64,000 bases of DNA from Thunnus maccoyii (Eukaryota > Chordata > Actinopteri > Scombriformes > Scombridae): the NCBI RefSeq assembly GCF_910596095.1, contig NC_056547.1, positions 27,407,647-27,471,646 on the forward strand, in the 5' to 3' direction. Positions 25,253 to 43,900 of this stretch are shown piece after piece. The notes beneath the pieces are model-generated. The model was not told where the DNA came from. It was given only the letters and a program-made list of their open reading frames with translations, and did no database searches. The position numbers and the translations under genes were made by a program. The stretch's first letter is position 1. Each line of letters begins with the position of its first letter.

Positions 25253-28200
25253 CTAATGTTCTGTTGATTTGAAATGCTTATCAATAGTAGAGAAGACATG
25301 GCCTTCACGTATCAGAAATGCCAAGGATGTCCTGTACAAGAACATAGACAGTTTGCAAGCATCTCTCCTTGTTTCACAGTTTTACATTATGTATGTATAT
25401 ATGTGTCCCTGGAATAGATCCAGTCTCTAGTTAGCTCCCTCCTAACACATACAGTATGTGGAATGATAGGGGGCTCCATACAATACAAGCATATACTAAT
25501 TTGTATCTTAGGTCACTCAGAGGCACGGGCATTACTTCAAAAGTGAGAAAATGAACATATTTGTATATATACACACCAGCAATGTACAAGAGGTATGATG
25601 AGTTAAAAAGGTACCTGATGTCTCTCATACTGAGGTAGTCCAGCTGTGTGTTCAGGTCATGGCAACTGATACCATCATCATGGACAGAGAAGCTCTTGAT
25701 TACATTCAACACCTTAAATGAGGATCAAAAATTACTTTCTAATCCTGTGGTGCTATCAAATGGCATTTCATATAATATATGCACAAGTGATGTCATTTTT
25801 TTATTGTCAAATGCAACACTGTTTTGTCAGGAAGTAATAGCAACTGTCCACAGAGAGTTTTTGGGAAAAAAAAAAAAAGAAAAGACACAGCTCTGAAACA
25901 TTATATATTATAATAACTTGTAGTGGTGGACTTCTCAAACCTCAGCAAAGAAAACAGAAAATATCCGCCAAGTAAAATATGTTTGTAATATAGGTGAACT
26001 GATATTTTAAACCCACTAACCTGACCCTGGATGGTGGACAAACCATGTGGTAAGAAGGCGTTAGAATGTCCACCACCACACTTGACGGCTCTTCCAGACA
26101 GCGAGGCAGCAGTGGTATTCATATTCACATCGAACATCTGGATTAACAACACAGAAAATGCCAAATATATGAAATATCTGTGCCTGAACTGGAGTCAAAT
26201 TCAATTTATAATGGATATTCTGCTCAGTACATAGCACATCATTGAATACTTGCAACTTAAGGCATAAAACAAAAGATTTGTTACAAGTAGTGTTACTGGC
26301 CAAACCCATTCACAAGCTCTGGTACCTTTCCAAAAAGCTGCATATGGGCTTGCACAACTTCCAACATGTGGGATGTGATCTCATTCAGGTCCTTAATACA
26401 ACGGATGTCCATTGCCAGCAATGACCTCTGACCCTAATGCAAACAAAAATTGAATGTGTCATACAGTGTGTGGTCATAAACTCAGAGATCCTTCATGCTC
26501 ACTCCCCTTTGAAGGCCACCAAGCCCTTTGTTTGTATTACTTACTTTGAAATTCCGTAGACTTCCTGTAACCTTCACATATGTTCCAGGAGAGGCAAACA
26601 TCATCAGAGCACAGTCCTGTCAGAAAGACAGTTTGAAACTGATCATTTATCAAAATGGTGCAGTTTGCAGTGCTCATTTGTTTACCACTTAGTATTTCAT
26701 AGTTCTGAAATGAGCCTTTTAAAGCCACATGCCTCTGTGTTAACCCACTGTTTCACATTCAAAGGTGGACCAGTCATGTCGTCCACAGAGTACTGGACAT
26801 TTGTCACGAAGGGAGCAAATCCTCTGATGACGCCCACTAGGGACACCTGCAGAGAAAGAAGCGCATCAAAGGGTTATGTGCTGCACTATTTCTTAGTCGG
26901 GAGGAATCACTTTCTGGAGTCATGCTGGTTGCATGGCAACCTCATGACTGATTAAACAAGCAACCTTTAACATGTTAATTGGTGAGCTTTAGAGGTGCTT
27001 GTAGGCAGGTTTAACCATTGGACAGAGCCAGGCCAGCTGTTTGATCAATTTCCATTCTTGGTGCTAAGCTAAGCTAACAGTTTCCTGGCTGTAGCTTCAT
27101 ATTCATGAGTGGGGTATTGATCTTCTCAGCTAACTGAGACACAATGTCAAACCATTCCTTTCATCAGGCATGTGTCCCTGCAAGTAAACAAGGCAGCATT
27201 CAACTACTGGGTGTCTAGAGGTGGGACCAAGTCATGGTTTTGCAAGTCACAATTAAGTTTCAAGTGTTGGCTCTGAGGCTCTAATCATGACCAACAAGTC
27301 CCAAGTCATGTCCAAGTCAAAAAACAAGTCAGTTTCTAAAGTTCATTCTTGACCCCAGGAAGGAACCCACAGCAGTTGGGTGGAGCTTTCAATCACATGA
27401 TCATCTCTACATGGAATCTGCTGAGTGTCATGTAACTCTAAATTCAAAATGTCTATTTCTTCCTGCACACTTTGAGGCGTTTCTCGACCATGTTGGCTTC
27501 ATAGTGTCAAAGTCTTTATCTGTGTGTCTGCTGGTGTGCAGTGCCAAACACACATTTCCTTCCTGCAGACTGATTCAAAATACAGTATATCCGCTGACAG
27601 GAAGATGAAGAGTTGATGCACACACACTGCACAGCAGTATTTCTTATCTTTGGGTTTGAACAGGTTATCAAGTCATTTGACGTCAAAAGCCTACATCCAA
27701 GTACAAATTCAAGTCTTAAGTGTCCAGATTAATGAGACTTATCAGACTCAGGTCAAACCTATTCCTCTGCACTGTGCAGAACTGAGTGGTGATATGCACA
27801 TGTAGAGAGAAATCATCTTATTTAAGTTGCGTTTCTCATACCTGGTGAAGTTCCCAGTCGCAGATTGCAAAGCTATCGTTGCTGACTTGAGAAGCAGTCA
27901 GCAGCTGAGACACTGTGCAGGGTAAAATCTCAAGACTCCCTCTCTGTGGTGAAATCAAGGTTAAAGGAAAGCATTTTATTTGGTTGGTTTTGGTTAAGTC
28001 CACCATATGAAAACAATTTTTTCAGATCCTAACACATATATTTCAGTTAGTATTGACAGACACACCTTTGTCACCATTGCTTTATGGCTGGTAATCCCAT
28101 CAGGGGACAGACTGCAAGCTGAGGCGAAACATTAAATAACTGTTAGAGTAGAACTCATTTAAAAACAGCTTGTTTGCAAATCCTATTAAAACAAAACAGA

Positions 28201-28725
28201 GGAACAACAGGCCTCAGCGGGCACTCAGTTTGTGGACGAGTTTCATTCACAAAAAGTTCCCAAAGACTAAAAACACGGCACAGTTTCATGTCCTGCTTTC
28301 AGAAATCAGAAGACAAACACAACAATAACAAATTTAGGAGTGACAATCAGAGACCTGAAACAATAAGAAATATGAATCCAGCTAACATGTTATCAGAGCA
28401 GCTCTGCACTGTGACAGAAACAAAGAAGGAATGATTTGATGTGAAGTTAGATGCTAAAAAATATCTTTCTAAAGCAAAGCGCTCCATGATGGGGGGCGGT
28501 CATGTGACAGTCACAGAGATATTAGAAGATCATCCTCTTGCATGAAGCCCATTGTTTTACCTTGACTCCACATGTCAAACTTAACAGTCACACTGGCAAC
28601 TACAGGTATTCCTCAGTAAACCAAAAACTTGAAATTTAAGAATCCACTACATAAAGAGCAGTCAGGCTGGAAGCACTAGCAGAGTATTTCTAACCTTTCT
28701 GGCAGCTTCTTTGTGTGCAGGCCAT
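25253..28725 (-). CDS. rpa2: Replication protein A 32-kDa subunit-like protein (RPA2 family), nine exons
   Basis: RPA2/RPA32 is the middle subunit of the heterotrimeric single-strand DNA binding complex used in replication and repair. Exons on the minus strand: 28695-28725 (tentative start), 28066-28118, 27842-27943, 26733-26846, 26545-26616, 26326-26433, 26021-26137, 25615-25712 and 25253-25331. They sum to 774 nt, that is 257 residues plus stop; human RPA2 has 270. The OB-fold is clear: LPCTVSQLL, VSLVGVIRG, VDDMTGPPLNVKQWV, PGTYVKVTGSLRNF, and DLNEITSHMLEVVQAHM. The C-terminal winged helix follows (VLNVIKSF to FSTIDKHFKSTEH). Similarity to the human protein is roughly half by eye, low for a core replication gene. 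The serine-rich N-terminus is poorly preserved and the tail has DKHFKST where the family has DDDHFKST. Exon 4 needs a GC donor (GAG|GCATGT), or else ends at 26745. It is either a diverged rpa2 or a paralogue. Confidence 0.85.
26870..27161. mobile_element. Family A element in rpa2-like intron
   Basis: Lies in the intron between 26846 and 27842. The core GACAGAGCCAGGCCAGCTGT at about 27020-27039, GCTAAGCTAAGCTAACAG and a terminal AATGTCAAACCATTCCTTT match family A. Only one terminus is recognisable, so this is a truncated copy. It has no coding capacity. Confidence 0.65.
27215..27780. mobile_element. CAAGTC-rich dispersed repeat in rpa2-like intron
   Basis: Opens with AGAGGTGGGACCAAGTCATG and contains many CAAGTC/AAGTCA words up to about 27330 and again at 27668-27720. 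This composition is typical of a fish DNA-transposon relic with subterminal AAGTC motifs. Ends were not paired convincingly. It directly follows the family A copy in the same intron. Confidence 0.5.
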
Positions 28726-29585
28726 CAGGTGAGTTGAATTACCCAATTACCCATGGTGCAGTGCAGGACGTGTAAATGATCAGTGGTGAAGCCATTCATG
28801 CTTCCGTTCTTTACAACAGTTCAATTATTATTTCAAGTCATTTTATTTAAAAATCCATCAGTTCAACAGTGATTGACAGGTATTCACACCACTTTTGATA
28901 AACTTCATTTAATCTCTTCAAAATATCTTACAATGACATAAGAGCAAAATTGTTCATACAAAAGTGTGAGAGCAGAAGTTTGCCTGGCTGTGAGTTTGGA
29001 TCTATTATTTGACATGATTCCGATTTTATAATGAAGTGTAATCTTCATCTGACACGGTACACTTCTTATGTAAAGTGTGGCCCGGATTCAGGACCAGCAT
29101 ACCACATGTCACAATCCTGCATCACTGTCTCCCAGAACTGATAGGTCAGTCACTAAGCACCTCAAAAAACTTGCTACAGGAGGAATGTTGAAAATACTTT
29201 CTTAGTTAACAGTGGGTATTCTTCTCATTGATCTATTAGTTGTTAGCTTACTCCGCACCAAGTTTTCTACCACTACCATGGATGGATGTATAAAGAGAAC
29301 TGGATACAGTGTTGGAGGCGGGCCCCCATTCATTCCCATGAAAGTTGCTCAGTGGTGCATGCATGGATAATACATCCATGGGCACATGAAGCCAAAAAAG
29401 CCACTTCCTGAAAATATACTGCACAAAATTTATGGGCCCAATGCACCCATAAACATTTTGTGTGTGTCTTTGAAGTTTAGTTGGCGGTGACATTCTAAAA
29501 CTGCAATTCGATTTGCACAGCACAGCTATGGCATCATGTCCTGTTAGTAAAAAACTGAAAAGGATGTTGATTTCTTGTGTACTAA

Positions 29586-29998
29586 CTGCACAAAAACAGT
29601 ATACTATAAAGACTAGTGTACAGTACCTACCTGTATTCAGTAAGTAAACAGTATGTATACAGACAGAGCATGTCTGTATACATACATGCAAGTAGTGCAG
29701 GATTTCTTCTTCGTTTACCAACGTGAGTGCTATTCATCAACAATGTGCTCAGTGCTGCCACTGGTAGCTGAAGGCTCTATTGCAGTAACGCAAATGAATA
29801 AAATAGTAATGTCATTTATATAGCTTGCAGCCACCAGGGGCAGCACTGAGCGGCACACTGCTGCTGAGCAGCACACCAGTTTGCAAGTAAGAAATAAAAT
29901 CCTGTGCCATCTTTGATTTTACATGATCTGTAAAAACACTATATGCTAGCTGTATACAGAATACTAACCTTTATAGTGTACTGTTTTTTGGAGTTGGT
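29586..29998. mobile_element. ~410-bp element with inverted ends
   Basis: AAAACAGTATACTATAAAG near 29592-29610 is mirrored by CTTTATAGTGTACTGTTTTT at about 29970-29989. Flanking it, GTTGATTTCTTGT occurs as a direct repeat at 29567-29579 and 30016-30028, slightly outside the paired ends. The interior has a GCAGCACTGAGCGGCACAC block and no open frame of note. The region 29270-29400 to its left is probably another repeat. Confidence 0.55.
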
Positions 29999-32332
29999 AC
30001 AAGACTGTTCAAGTTGATTTCTTGTATATTGACAGATAACGGTACAAGACCCGCGCCACAGTACATGAATCAAACTGCAACTTTAAGAATGCAGCTGCCA
30101 GAACTTCTCAGAACAAAAGCAAGTGCTTTCCAAAAGTTAATTATATTGTTATTTCTAGGGTGTTTCTGGAGTGGTCTCATCCTCAGTTTTTTTGTCCAGT
30201 AACAGGCAGTTCCATTTCCTTTGTGCACTGGTTTGTGGGAGGATAGTGTCCAGCACACTCATAAGTCAAACATTTTTTAGTTTTTGTAATACTCTCGAGT
30301 ATGCATTATTTAATCACTTTTCCATTGTGAACACACTACATTCTCAACCTCCTTTGGATTTGTATGTAGCTTACATAGCTATAGTTTGTATGGACAGTAA
30401 TGGAAGGGACCGTTCTCATTATGTTTTTTGTTACTTTGGAACTTCAGGTCAATAGGAAGATGGCCCACCACTGAGTGAATTCTTGTGTTAAACATTCCTG
30501 TAACAAATTGTATTAGCTGCTCAGTGAGTGACAAGTCTGAGTTCCCAGAGATAATAAAGTACAATCGTGACATGTAGTATCAGTCCTGGGTGAGGGCTGT
30601 GTAAAGTGGTGAGTTTTGATTGATTTCCCAGAATTCAAAAGAATTTCCAACCAGTCCAGTACCAAACAGAAAAGACGACTGAGTTCACCCATGTTGTATA
30701 CCAGCTTTGCTTACACAAAATCACAAACAATAGGCCAATGAAAAACATACAGTTACCACTAGCACACCAACAGTATTAACCTGTAAATATATCACATCTT
30801 TTCAATGACTGAAAGAAAGCTGAAGCTGAATTAAGAGCTGAAGAAAATTGAATATCACAGCAATTTACATGTCAAACAAGCAGGGCTCTTGAAAACAGAG
30901 CATATCCACTCAAATGTACACAAACCTTGTTCATCCCCTGTCGATCCTATACAGTATTTACACATGTGCAAAGAAATTGAATAGAACAAATCAAAGTGTA
31001 AAAACACTCCCCAGAACTTGCTTTTGTTTGGCAAACGTCTAAAACCTCACAGGAAGCCAAGTGTCTTCCTCCTCCCCCTCTTGTCTAGAAGGATAGGAAG
31101 AAATCTGGCCGGAAATTACTCTACCCATCGTCCTCTCCTCTGCTTAGAGCTCTGAGGATATGGGTGACCTACTTTGAGTCCAAACTTTGCTGCTCGTGTA
31201 CAGAAAGCCACAAACACCACATTCTTGAAGAGGAGCAACATTGTCCGAAGCAGCTTGCATGAGCCTATCCTGCAGTAAAGACGGGCGAGTTAATACTGAT
31301 TTGTGGTATTGCTAGTCATACCGAAACACCACGCTGAGGTGCCTTGAAATGTGGTGCGTCTCAAAGCACAGCTTCTGCCAATTTTGTGTTTGAGTGCAAT
31401 ATCAACGAGGCCACTATAGTGTACATGCCCAAAAGAAATTGTGAATTTCAGAAATAAGGCAAATCTCAATCGCACGGCAAGGGGGAAGAAACACTATTAC
31501 AGCTAAGGGGGGAATTAAAGGCCATCTAGCAAATAAATGTTGGCAACAAGTCGGAGTTTGAGAGCAAGGAAGAAGGCTAGATTGTTTGGTTTCACAGGTT
31601 CTTGTAAAATTTGTCAAAGTGCACAAATTATTTATGACCTGAAAGGCAAAAGGGGTCCCGAGCATGATCCTCTGCCAAGTGCTGCAACAACTTAATAGGC
31701 TTAGAATTAGCATGTCGGAAGCATGAGGAAAGGGATTACTGTAAGATCCAGAGCCAAAGGAAACGAAGAGCAGTGACACAGTGAGAAGAGATCAAGTTAA
31801 ACACAACAGTATTATGTGTCAAAAAAAAAAAAAAGAAGAAGAGATCCTCTGGCTCATGGAGGATTGTGTGCTGGTGTCTTCTCTCGCTTCTTCCCTGAAG
31901 GTGAGAGGCATCGCATGCATAAGTAGACTGTTGGCTGACATTGTGTTTGCCTGGTAAACAAATACCAACGCAGTTATCACACTGACTCCAGCCTCACAGA
32001 GCTCCTCCATATAATGCAGTAGGTAGTTACTGTATGAGGAATAAATATAAACAACAACAAAAAGTGCTTTCAGTGAAATTCACTGAATTCCTCGCCCCTT
32101 TTACTCATTCAGGGCTCTTGTCTAAATGGATTTTGAAATGTGAATATTCATGTCACTGCTCTTACAATACAAGCAGCTCATTCTTCAGCTAATTAAATCT
32201 ATGTTTAGGCAACATAAGGATTTCTCTCAAGAGTAGATTTGTTTGCCGTGTGTGAGGGAATCACTCACACAGTCTTTTGAATGTAGGCCAGCGTGTGTCA
32301 TTGTAGTGTGCTCAGTTGTTTGGATATTCTTC

Positions 32333-33539
32333 TTAAAACGATAATTCTGGTTTATTACAACTTGGGTTTTATGTTCATAGTTTTGGTCATTATTGCTATT
32401 GGCTATGATGAATTGATGAATTAAATACAATCAGACAGGTGTCCAACAGTTTCGGCAGATTATATAAACCACTAAATTTGGACAGAAAACTGCAACTGAA
32501 AGCACCTGAACTGTCAGTAAATCTCTCATGTGCAACCACTAGTAGCAACAACAAGTATGTTAGGCCATAGTTGAACAGGATTTTGGTCTGTAAATTGTAA
32601 TTGAGGTTTTGGGTAATAATTTTACAGTTGGCCTTTGTTTTCTCTTCCACCTACTACCTACAGTAGTAACCTAGGGTTATGTTACTTCTAAGGTTAATAG
32701 CTAGCATATCATTAGCTTAGTGCATTATTATGTGGGGCTACAGGGGACATTAGTCAATGTAACACTGGTCAGAGATGCTACTGTATCAGAGTGAAGGCTT
32801 TCATTAGCGGTTGTGTCCTGCTCTTTACTGGTTTTCATTAGCCAAAGTTAAAGTTACTTTAGCCTAAGGTGTGAGTGAAATATGTTGTTTGGAAATACTG
32901 GCAAAAAAGTAGAAATTCAACCTTTGTGTTGCTAGTCAAAGTAATGTATGTATTTCTACAGCAGACATATTAAGTGCATACTATAATATAATACTAGGGC
33001 TGACTAGCTGTAGCTCAAAATTCAAGAACAATGCTACTCCGTTATTTCTCTGTCTTCTACTTTGATCATGTAGCTTTAGTCTTTTTTACATCAGTACACA
33101 GCACGGAGTTAGCTTTATATTATGTATGTAGCCATCAAAGCTGTTCAATTTTTGCGTTTAATTCAAAAGCTTTTTCAGGATTCTGATTTTCATATTAGTC
33201 AGCCGGAAACATTAAAAAGTCAGCTGGAGAATTGTCACCTTAATTAGCTATCATTAGCTAGCTACTACTGAAATCTGCCAGCAACAGTTTTTCAGCCAGT
33301 GAGGAGCTGCTTTTGTCTATTTCTGTGTAAAATCAAGGATCAAATGTTTCAACAATTAACACAAATCTCATGTGGTAAACCTACCACATAACAACAGTCA
33401 CTAAAGGGTCGAAACTTAGCGAATAGCCAGTTTACTGTGAGTACAATGTTATTTTCACTGATAGGAATGTTGGCCAAAATTAAAAAAAAAATAAGAACCA
33501 AGTTGTAATAAACCAGAGTGATCCTTTAGGCTCTATTCC
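32333..33539. mobile_element. MITE-like element, family B, copy 2 (1.2 kb)
   Basis: Left end TTAAAACGATAATTCTGG, then TTTATTACAACTTGG; right end CCAAGTTGTAATAAACCAG, then AGTGATCCTTTAG. The 15-bp TTTATTACAACTTGG stretch is perfectly inverted between the two ends. The subterminal TTTTGGTCATTATTGCTATTGG pairs with CTGATAGGAATGTTGGCCAAAA. This is the longest copy of family B here. There is no transposase frame, so it is non-autonomous. Confidence 0.8.
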
Positions 33540-33565
33540 TCATTTACTGTGTGAAGCGCTTTGTA

Positions 33566-34061
33566 ATTAAAGGTATTACTATGCAGGATTTTCCTTAAAA
33601 ACAACGTATAGAGTCATACAAAAGTAATTTCCCCCAAATCATCACTTATGACCCACTAGAAGTGTGTGGCAGTGTACTTATCTAGAGAGACTGTGGCCTC
33701 TGCCTGTATTTTCTTATTATTTTGTTGTGTTTCAGATATTTCTGGGTGTCCAGCTTTGTGCAGTGGGTGTGTAACCCCCAGCCAATAACAGCACACGGGG
33801 TGCAAGGTCGGGACTCGCAGCATAGCGACCAGGTTACATTGCTGTGTCTGTCTCTCTCCTCTGCTCTGTCTGACACACACACACACACACAGAGCAGAGC
33901 AGCCATAGCACACAGGATGAAACATGCGCTTTGGCTGCATTCACACAAAATCTGGCAATGCGGCACCTTGTGCAGAGGTGTGTGGGCGTGTTTATTTGTG
34001 CTTTAGAACGTAGAACGACAATCAGAAAATAATGTTTTATTTATCTGATTCACTGCTTTCT

Positions 34062-34134
<73 letters not shown>

Positions 34135-34216
34135 AGGGAGGAGGGGCCAAATGACCGACTTTAAATAGTGTGTTTACAAACAGCAACCAAAAAATCCTGC
34201 ATAGTACGCCTTTAAT
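33566..34216. mobile_element. MITE with ~28-bp terminal inverted repeats
   Basis: Left end ATTAAAGGTATTACTATGCA then GGATTTTC; right end AAAATCCTGCATAGTACGCC then TTTAAT. The termini are inverted with a few mismatches and carry TTAA at both ends. The 650-bp interior includes a CA run at about 33873-33890 and the CTGT/CT microsatellite. It begins only about 27 bp beyond the family B copy. Confidence 0.8.
34066..34134. repeat. (CTGT)n-(CT)n microsatellite
   Basis: About seven CTGT units pass into CT repeats with one GT interruption, inside the MITE at 33566-34216. Confidence 0.95.
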
Positions 34217-34560
34217 ATCAAGTGTTTTTGTGTTTAAGGCTCTATATAAATAAAGGTGACCTGTCTTGATCATTATACATTCTGGTAAACTAGTTAGGGG
34301 TGCGTCTGGGACCAACACACTTATCTTTAAGTCTGTAATGGGCAGAAAGAGGAAAAACAGCAACCACAAGCACCTGCTGGCTGGACACTTGCTGATAAAT
34401 GTCCCCCACCCACCCAACCAACCAACCGACAGAGCAGCCTTCAGAAAAAAACAAGTTATCTTTAAGCACCAAAGTTTGGCATTTTTCTCCTCCAAGAATA
34501 CTGAGCAAAACTGACCTTGATAGAAAGTGTTTGTCTACAAATACCATCAGGCTGTATATT

Positions 34561-34566
34561 TTTATT
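34561..34566 (-). terminator. pdik1l: Candidate polyadenylation signal for pdik1l
   Basis: AATAAA on the minus strand, about 655 nt after the pdik1l stop codon, and the first canonical signal I noticed downstream. Further AATAAA words lie beyond it (for example near 34039). Which is used cannot be told from sequence. Confidence 0.35.
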
Positions 34567-35221
34567 ACCTGAGCATTCAGGGCATATCTGTATTTGATGC
34601 CGAAACAGAATCAAATTTTTATGTAAATATTGTCATATTCATGCTGGTTTTTAAGTCAGGTTCTGTCAAAGCCACAAATGGCTTCAAAACATTCCACACA
34701 TGGAGGTGACGGTGTTTTAATATTGGCCCTTTGGATAAATGTGCACTGTAAAAATCACAGGATGATGTCTGATATTGCATTTCTAACGGTTAGCAGTAAC
34801 AATTAGCACCGAGTCAAAGATGGCATTTGTAGACAAACTATTTAACTATCACTTTGGTTTTCAGATCTAACTGAATCCAGGATTGAGGTCTTTTTTTTTT
34901 GCTCTTCCATCACGCTCGAGTTATTCTGTAAGGAGGAAGTGGAAGCTGTGATGTGATTAGCCTGAGACTAAGCTGCAGTTTGGAGCAGCAGCAGCGATGA
35001 GTGTCACACCTCTCCCCCCTCAATATAAAGACACAGCTAGTGTAGGACTGTATGTGCTTGGACAGTGGACGATGTTTAAGCCATGAAACAAAACAATAAC
35101 TATTGTTCCCTAGTTAAAAATCAATAATCCCCCCATTATGTGACCATCTAGGATAACAGTAGCTGATGAAATGTGTACATGTGCTTGATCGGCTGAGTCT
35201 GTGGTGCCGTTTGCTCGTCCA

Positions 35222-40932
<5,711 letters not shown>

Positions 40933-43900
40933 TTAGTTTGCTATTGTTCCTACTTCTGTCTCAGTTATATTTTCGTCACATCTCATATTACTACTTCAAG
41001 TCTGGATGCTGTGTTTGAATGCATTTCTTGTATTTGGGCTGTTATTTGTGCATCACTTGTTGCATCATGTTGTTTCTAGTTGAATTCTTCATTCAGTGTG
41101 TTTTGTATGTCATCACTGTCTAGAATCCCCAATAAAGAAATGTAGGATTTTCTTCCTGTTGCTCCTTCTAGTGGACTAGTGGAAATCTGAGGCTTCAGCC
41201 TCAAAACCCATCCCAGTATCAACAACAGAAATACATATTACTCTTAAGCAGCACAGATTGTTTTAAAATTCTTCAACAAATATCTTCAATAAACCCAAAT
41301 AAATAATCTCCCTACAGTTTTCATGAGAGTGTTACTGGACCAAACCTATTGAGCTGCTCCCAATTGGTGCCTTCTTGATTGGCCTTGCACTGCCAGAAAG
41401 TAGCTCTTAAACCAAGAGTGTTCTCCTTCCCTAAAGCATTCATATAAATTCTTCCCAAATATTAAAACAACAGCATTCCCTCCTCCAACAGCACATATGA
41501 ATATCTCTTTTAGATTCAAATCATAAAATTAGTGTTGGAGCCATTTAGGCACATATTGGTATTTTGTAGAATGTTTCTGTAATCACATGATATATGTGCT
41601 CTAACATTATTTAAGTTCATGCAACTGTTTATGTATAGTATATGTACAGTTCAAGTATATTTTGCAGAGACTTTGCTAATTGCTTATATAACTTTATATA
41701 CTTGCTATAATTCTTGGGTGCTGGAATGCAGGAACATATATTTTTGTTGTTTGCGACAGTGGATGGTGCCTGAAGGTGTTTTAATGTGCATGTGCTGAGA
41801 TCTAAAGAATCTGCAAATAAGTTCAGATCAAAACAAGTGTCTGACCGTGTATAATGTGCTTAATGTGTACATGAGATAGCGGGTAATAATGCGTGTTACA
41901 GTTTAGAATATAACCAGGACCAGACTTTATGTAACTTCAAATAAAGTGTCATTCGATGTTTGCCCTGCCTGCTGTGGACTTGTGAGAACATTGGGTTTCA
42001 ACAAGAAAATTAGATTTAATTCACTAACACGAGTCAAAACAAAAATACTACTTGCAACATGGTAAAATGGCCATTATCATGAGAGAAACCAACATAGCAC
42101 TCCTGCACAAACACCATCAGCACCTAGTGACCACTACACACAACATGCCTCACATTACCCATGAAAAACACACACACCTCAAACACACCACATTTTAGAG
42201 CCACAAAAATGACCACTGTGTTAAACTGACACCAAGTTTCACAGACCGGTATCTGTTGTATCTGTTACAGGGTTATTACGTTACATTGTTCAGGTGTTTA
42301 TAAAAGCACGTCACACTAACATGTGATGCTTAAGAGAAATTGCTGCGCCTATAAAAGCATAGCACAGCAGTTTACATTGGAAATGGGAAGTATGGAAAAG
42401 GCATATCTAACCAAAGGTCGAATCATACCAACAGTCTCACTCATCCTTATCATGTAGTTATATAATCCTGTTCCTGCCACTGCAGAAAATAGCTCTCAGA
42501 CTGCAACGACTGATTATTTCCATAATCAGTATGGACATCCCGATTAAGTTTTTTTTTAGTCCAATGCGATACTTACATTCACATAAATGTTGATTCAACA
42601 TGTATTTGACACATTGAAATAACAGGTGCGGCCCACTAAATCTGCCACACCTGATTTTTCACACTGCTTGATCCAAATATTGAAGGTCCTGGTTCAAAAC
42701 TATTACATTTAAAAGCTGAAATTACTGATATGCTATCAATGAAAGTTTAGTTGGAAAACGCCACTCCTGAACTTGTCATGACACATGTCACTCTGCTGGA
42801 GTTGTTGGAACTACAGAAACTTTATAAGAATTGTAAAGTGGTGTAACAGAGTGAGGCCTCTTCCCTCACAAATGACACCGGCTGCAGAGAGCACTTTAAC
42901 ACAACAACAGCCAAGTTTCATTTTGGCCTGTCATCAAGTTACTCATGGAATTCATTTTAATTAGCAACAGCTGATGTGACCCGCCACCGGCCACGTATGT
43001 CATTTTATCCAGTGAAAGTCAGTGCCAGCTACGAGTGAGAAGCTGCTTCCTGAATGTTTTGTACATTTGTTTTTGCTAATACGAGAGAGGAGGGATAACA
43101 GACACGATAGCGCCAGAGCTTAGCGAACATGTGTTTTTTTGCCAACCTTGGTGTCAGAACTCACATCGGTGCACCCAAATAATTTCTCACGTTCACACAC
43201 GCATTCAATGATTTTTGCTTCCGCTGTAGAGCCCAGCTGTCATTGAAGGAGAGCAGCAATGCAACATAAGCAGGCTGAGGTGGACAAATCACAGCAGAGT
43301 AAAGAAAGGACTGGCATTTGATCGGCTTTATTTTAGCTGATAAAGATCCATTAAAATCTGCCTGGATTGGTTCGGAACACCTCTAATAATCAGGTATTCT
43401 AACAAGTTTTCTAACAATTAGTCAGTTAATTAATCAGATGAGAATACTTTTAAATGCTTTTTTTAAAGATTAAATGGGGCTGCAAATGATTATTCACTTT
43501 TTTATTTAAGTGAATTACTGAATCTGTTGACTATTTTTACCATTAATCAAATAATCTGATCTGACCAATAGTCCAAACCCCAAATATATCCAATTTACAC
43601 TGACATATATTTAATTAGATTCAAAGTTATTGTCATTGCACACAAAATAAAAATGCCTACCAGTACAACGTCATGCAGTTTAGCATCTAACCAGATAGTG
43701 CAAACAGTAGCAAAAGTGACTACAAACAAATATAAATAGGTAAATTATTATGTAGAATTAACTATGATATTTACAGTGATGATATGAGGATTTACAGTAT
43801 GAACACATTTGCTGGACATTTTTGATAAATGGTTTATCAATTATGAAATTTGACTGATTGTCTCAGCACCACTCCTAATTAAAAATGGTTTCCTTGTACA

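Larger units (their letters stand above)
28726..34560. other. rpa2-like to pdik1l intergenic region
   Basis: No supported gene. The left part (29270-30000) is repeat-derived and the right part (32333-34216) is two adjacent MITE-like elements. On the minus strand at about 31125-31271, a 49-codon frame follows a CTGCAG acceptor-like site and ends in TAA. It has no recognisable domain and no partner exon, so I do not call it. Otherwise I see nothing. Confidence 0.55.

Noticed and set aside
25625..25640. let-7-like CTACCTCA on the minus strand
   Set aside because: Lies in coding sequence of the rpa2-like winged-helix exon. A single chance match is expected in a window of this size.
29248..29721. 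157-codon minus-strand open frame
   Set aside because: Overlaps repeat-derived sequence with inverted ends. Composition is not protein-like.
31125..31271. 49-codon minus-strand frame after a CTGCAG acceptor-like site, with a hydrophobic start and basic tail
   Set aside because: No recognisable domain, no compatible upstream exon, and a length reachable by chance.
34133..34495. 120-codon minus-strand frame near pdik1l
   Set aside because: Begins inside a MITE and microsatellite edge. No similarity to pdik1l or neighbours.
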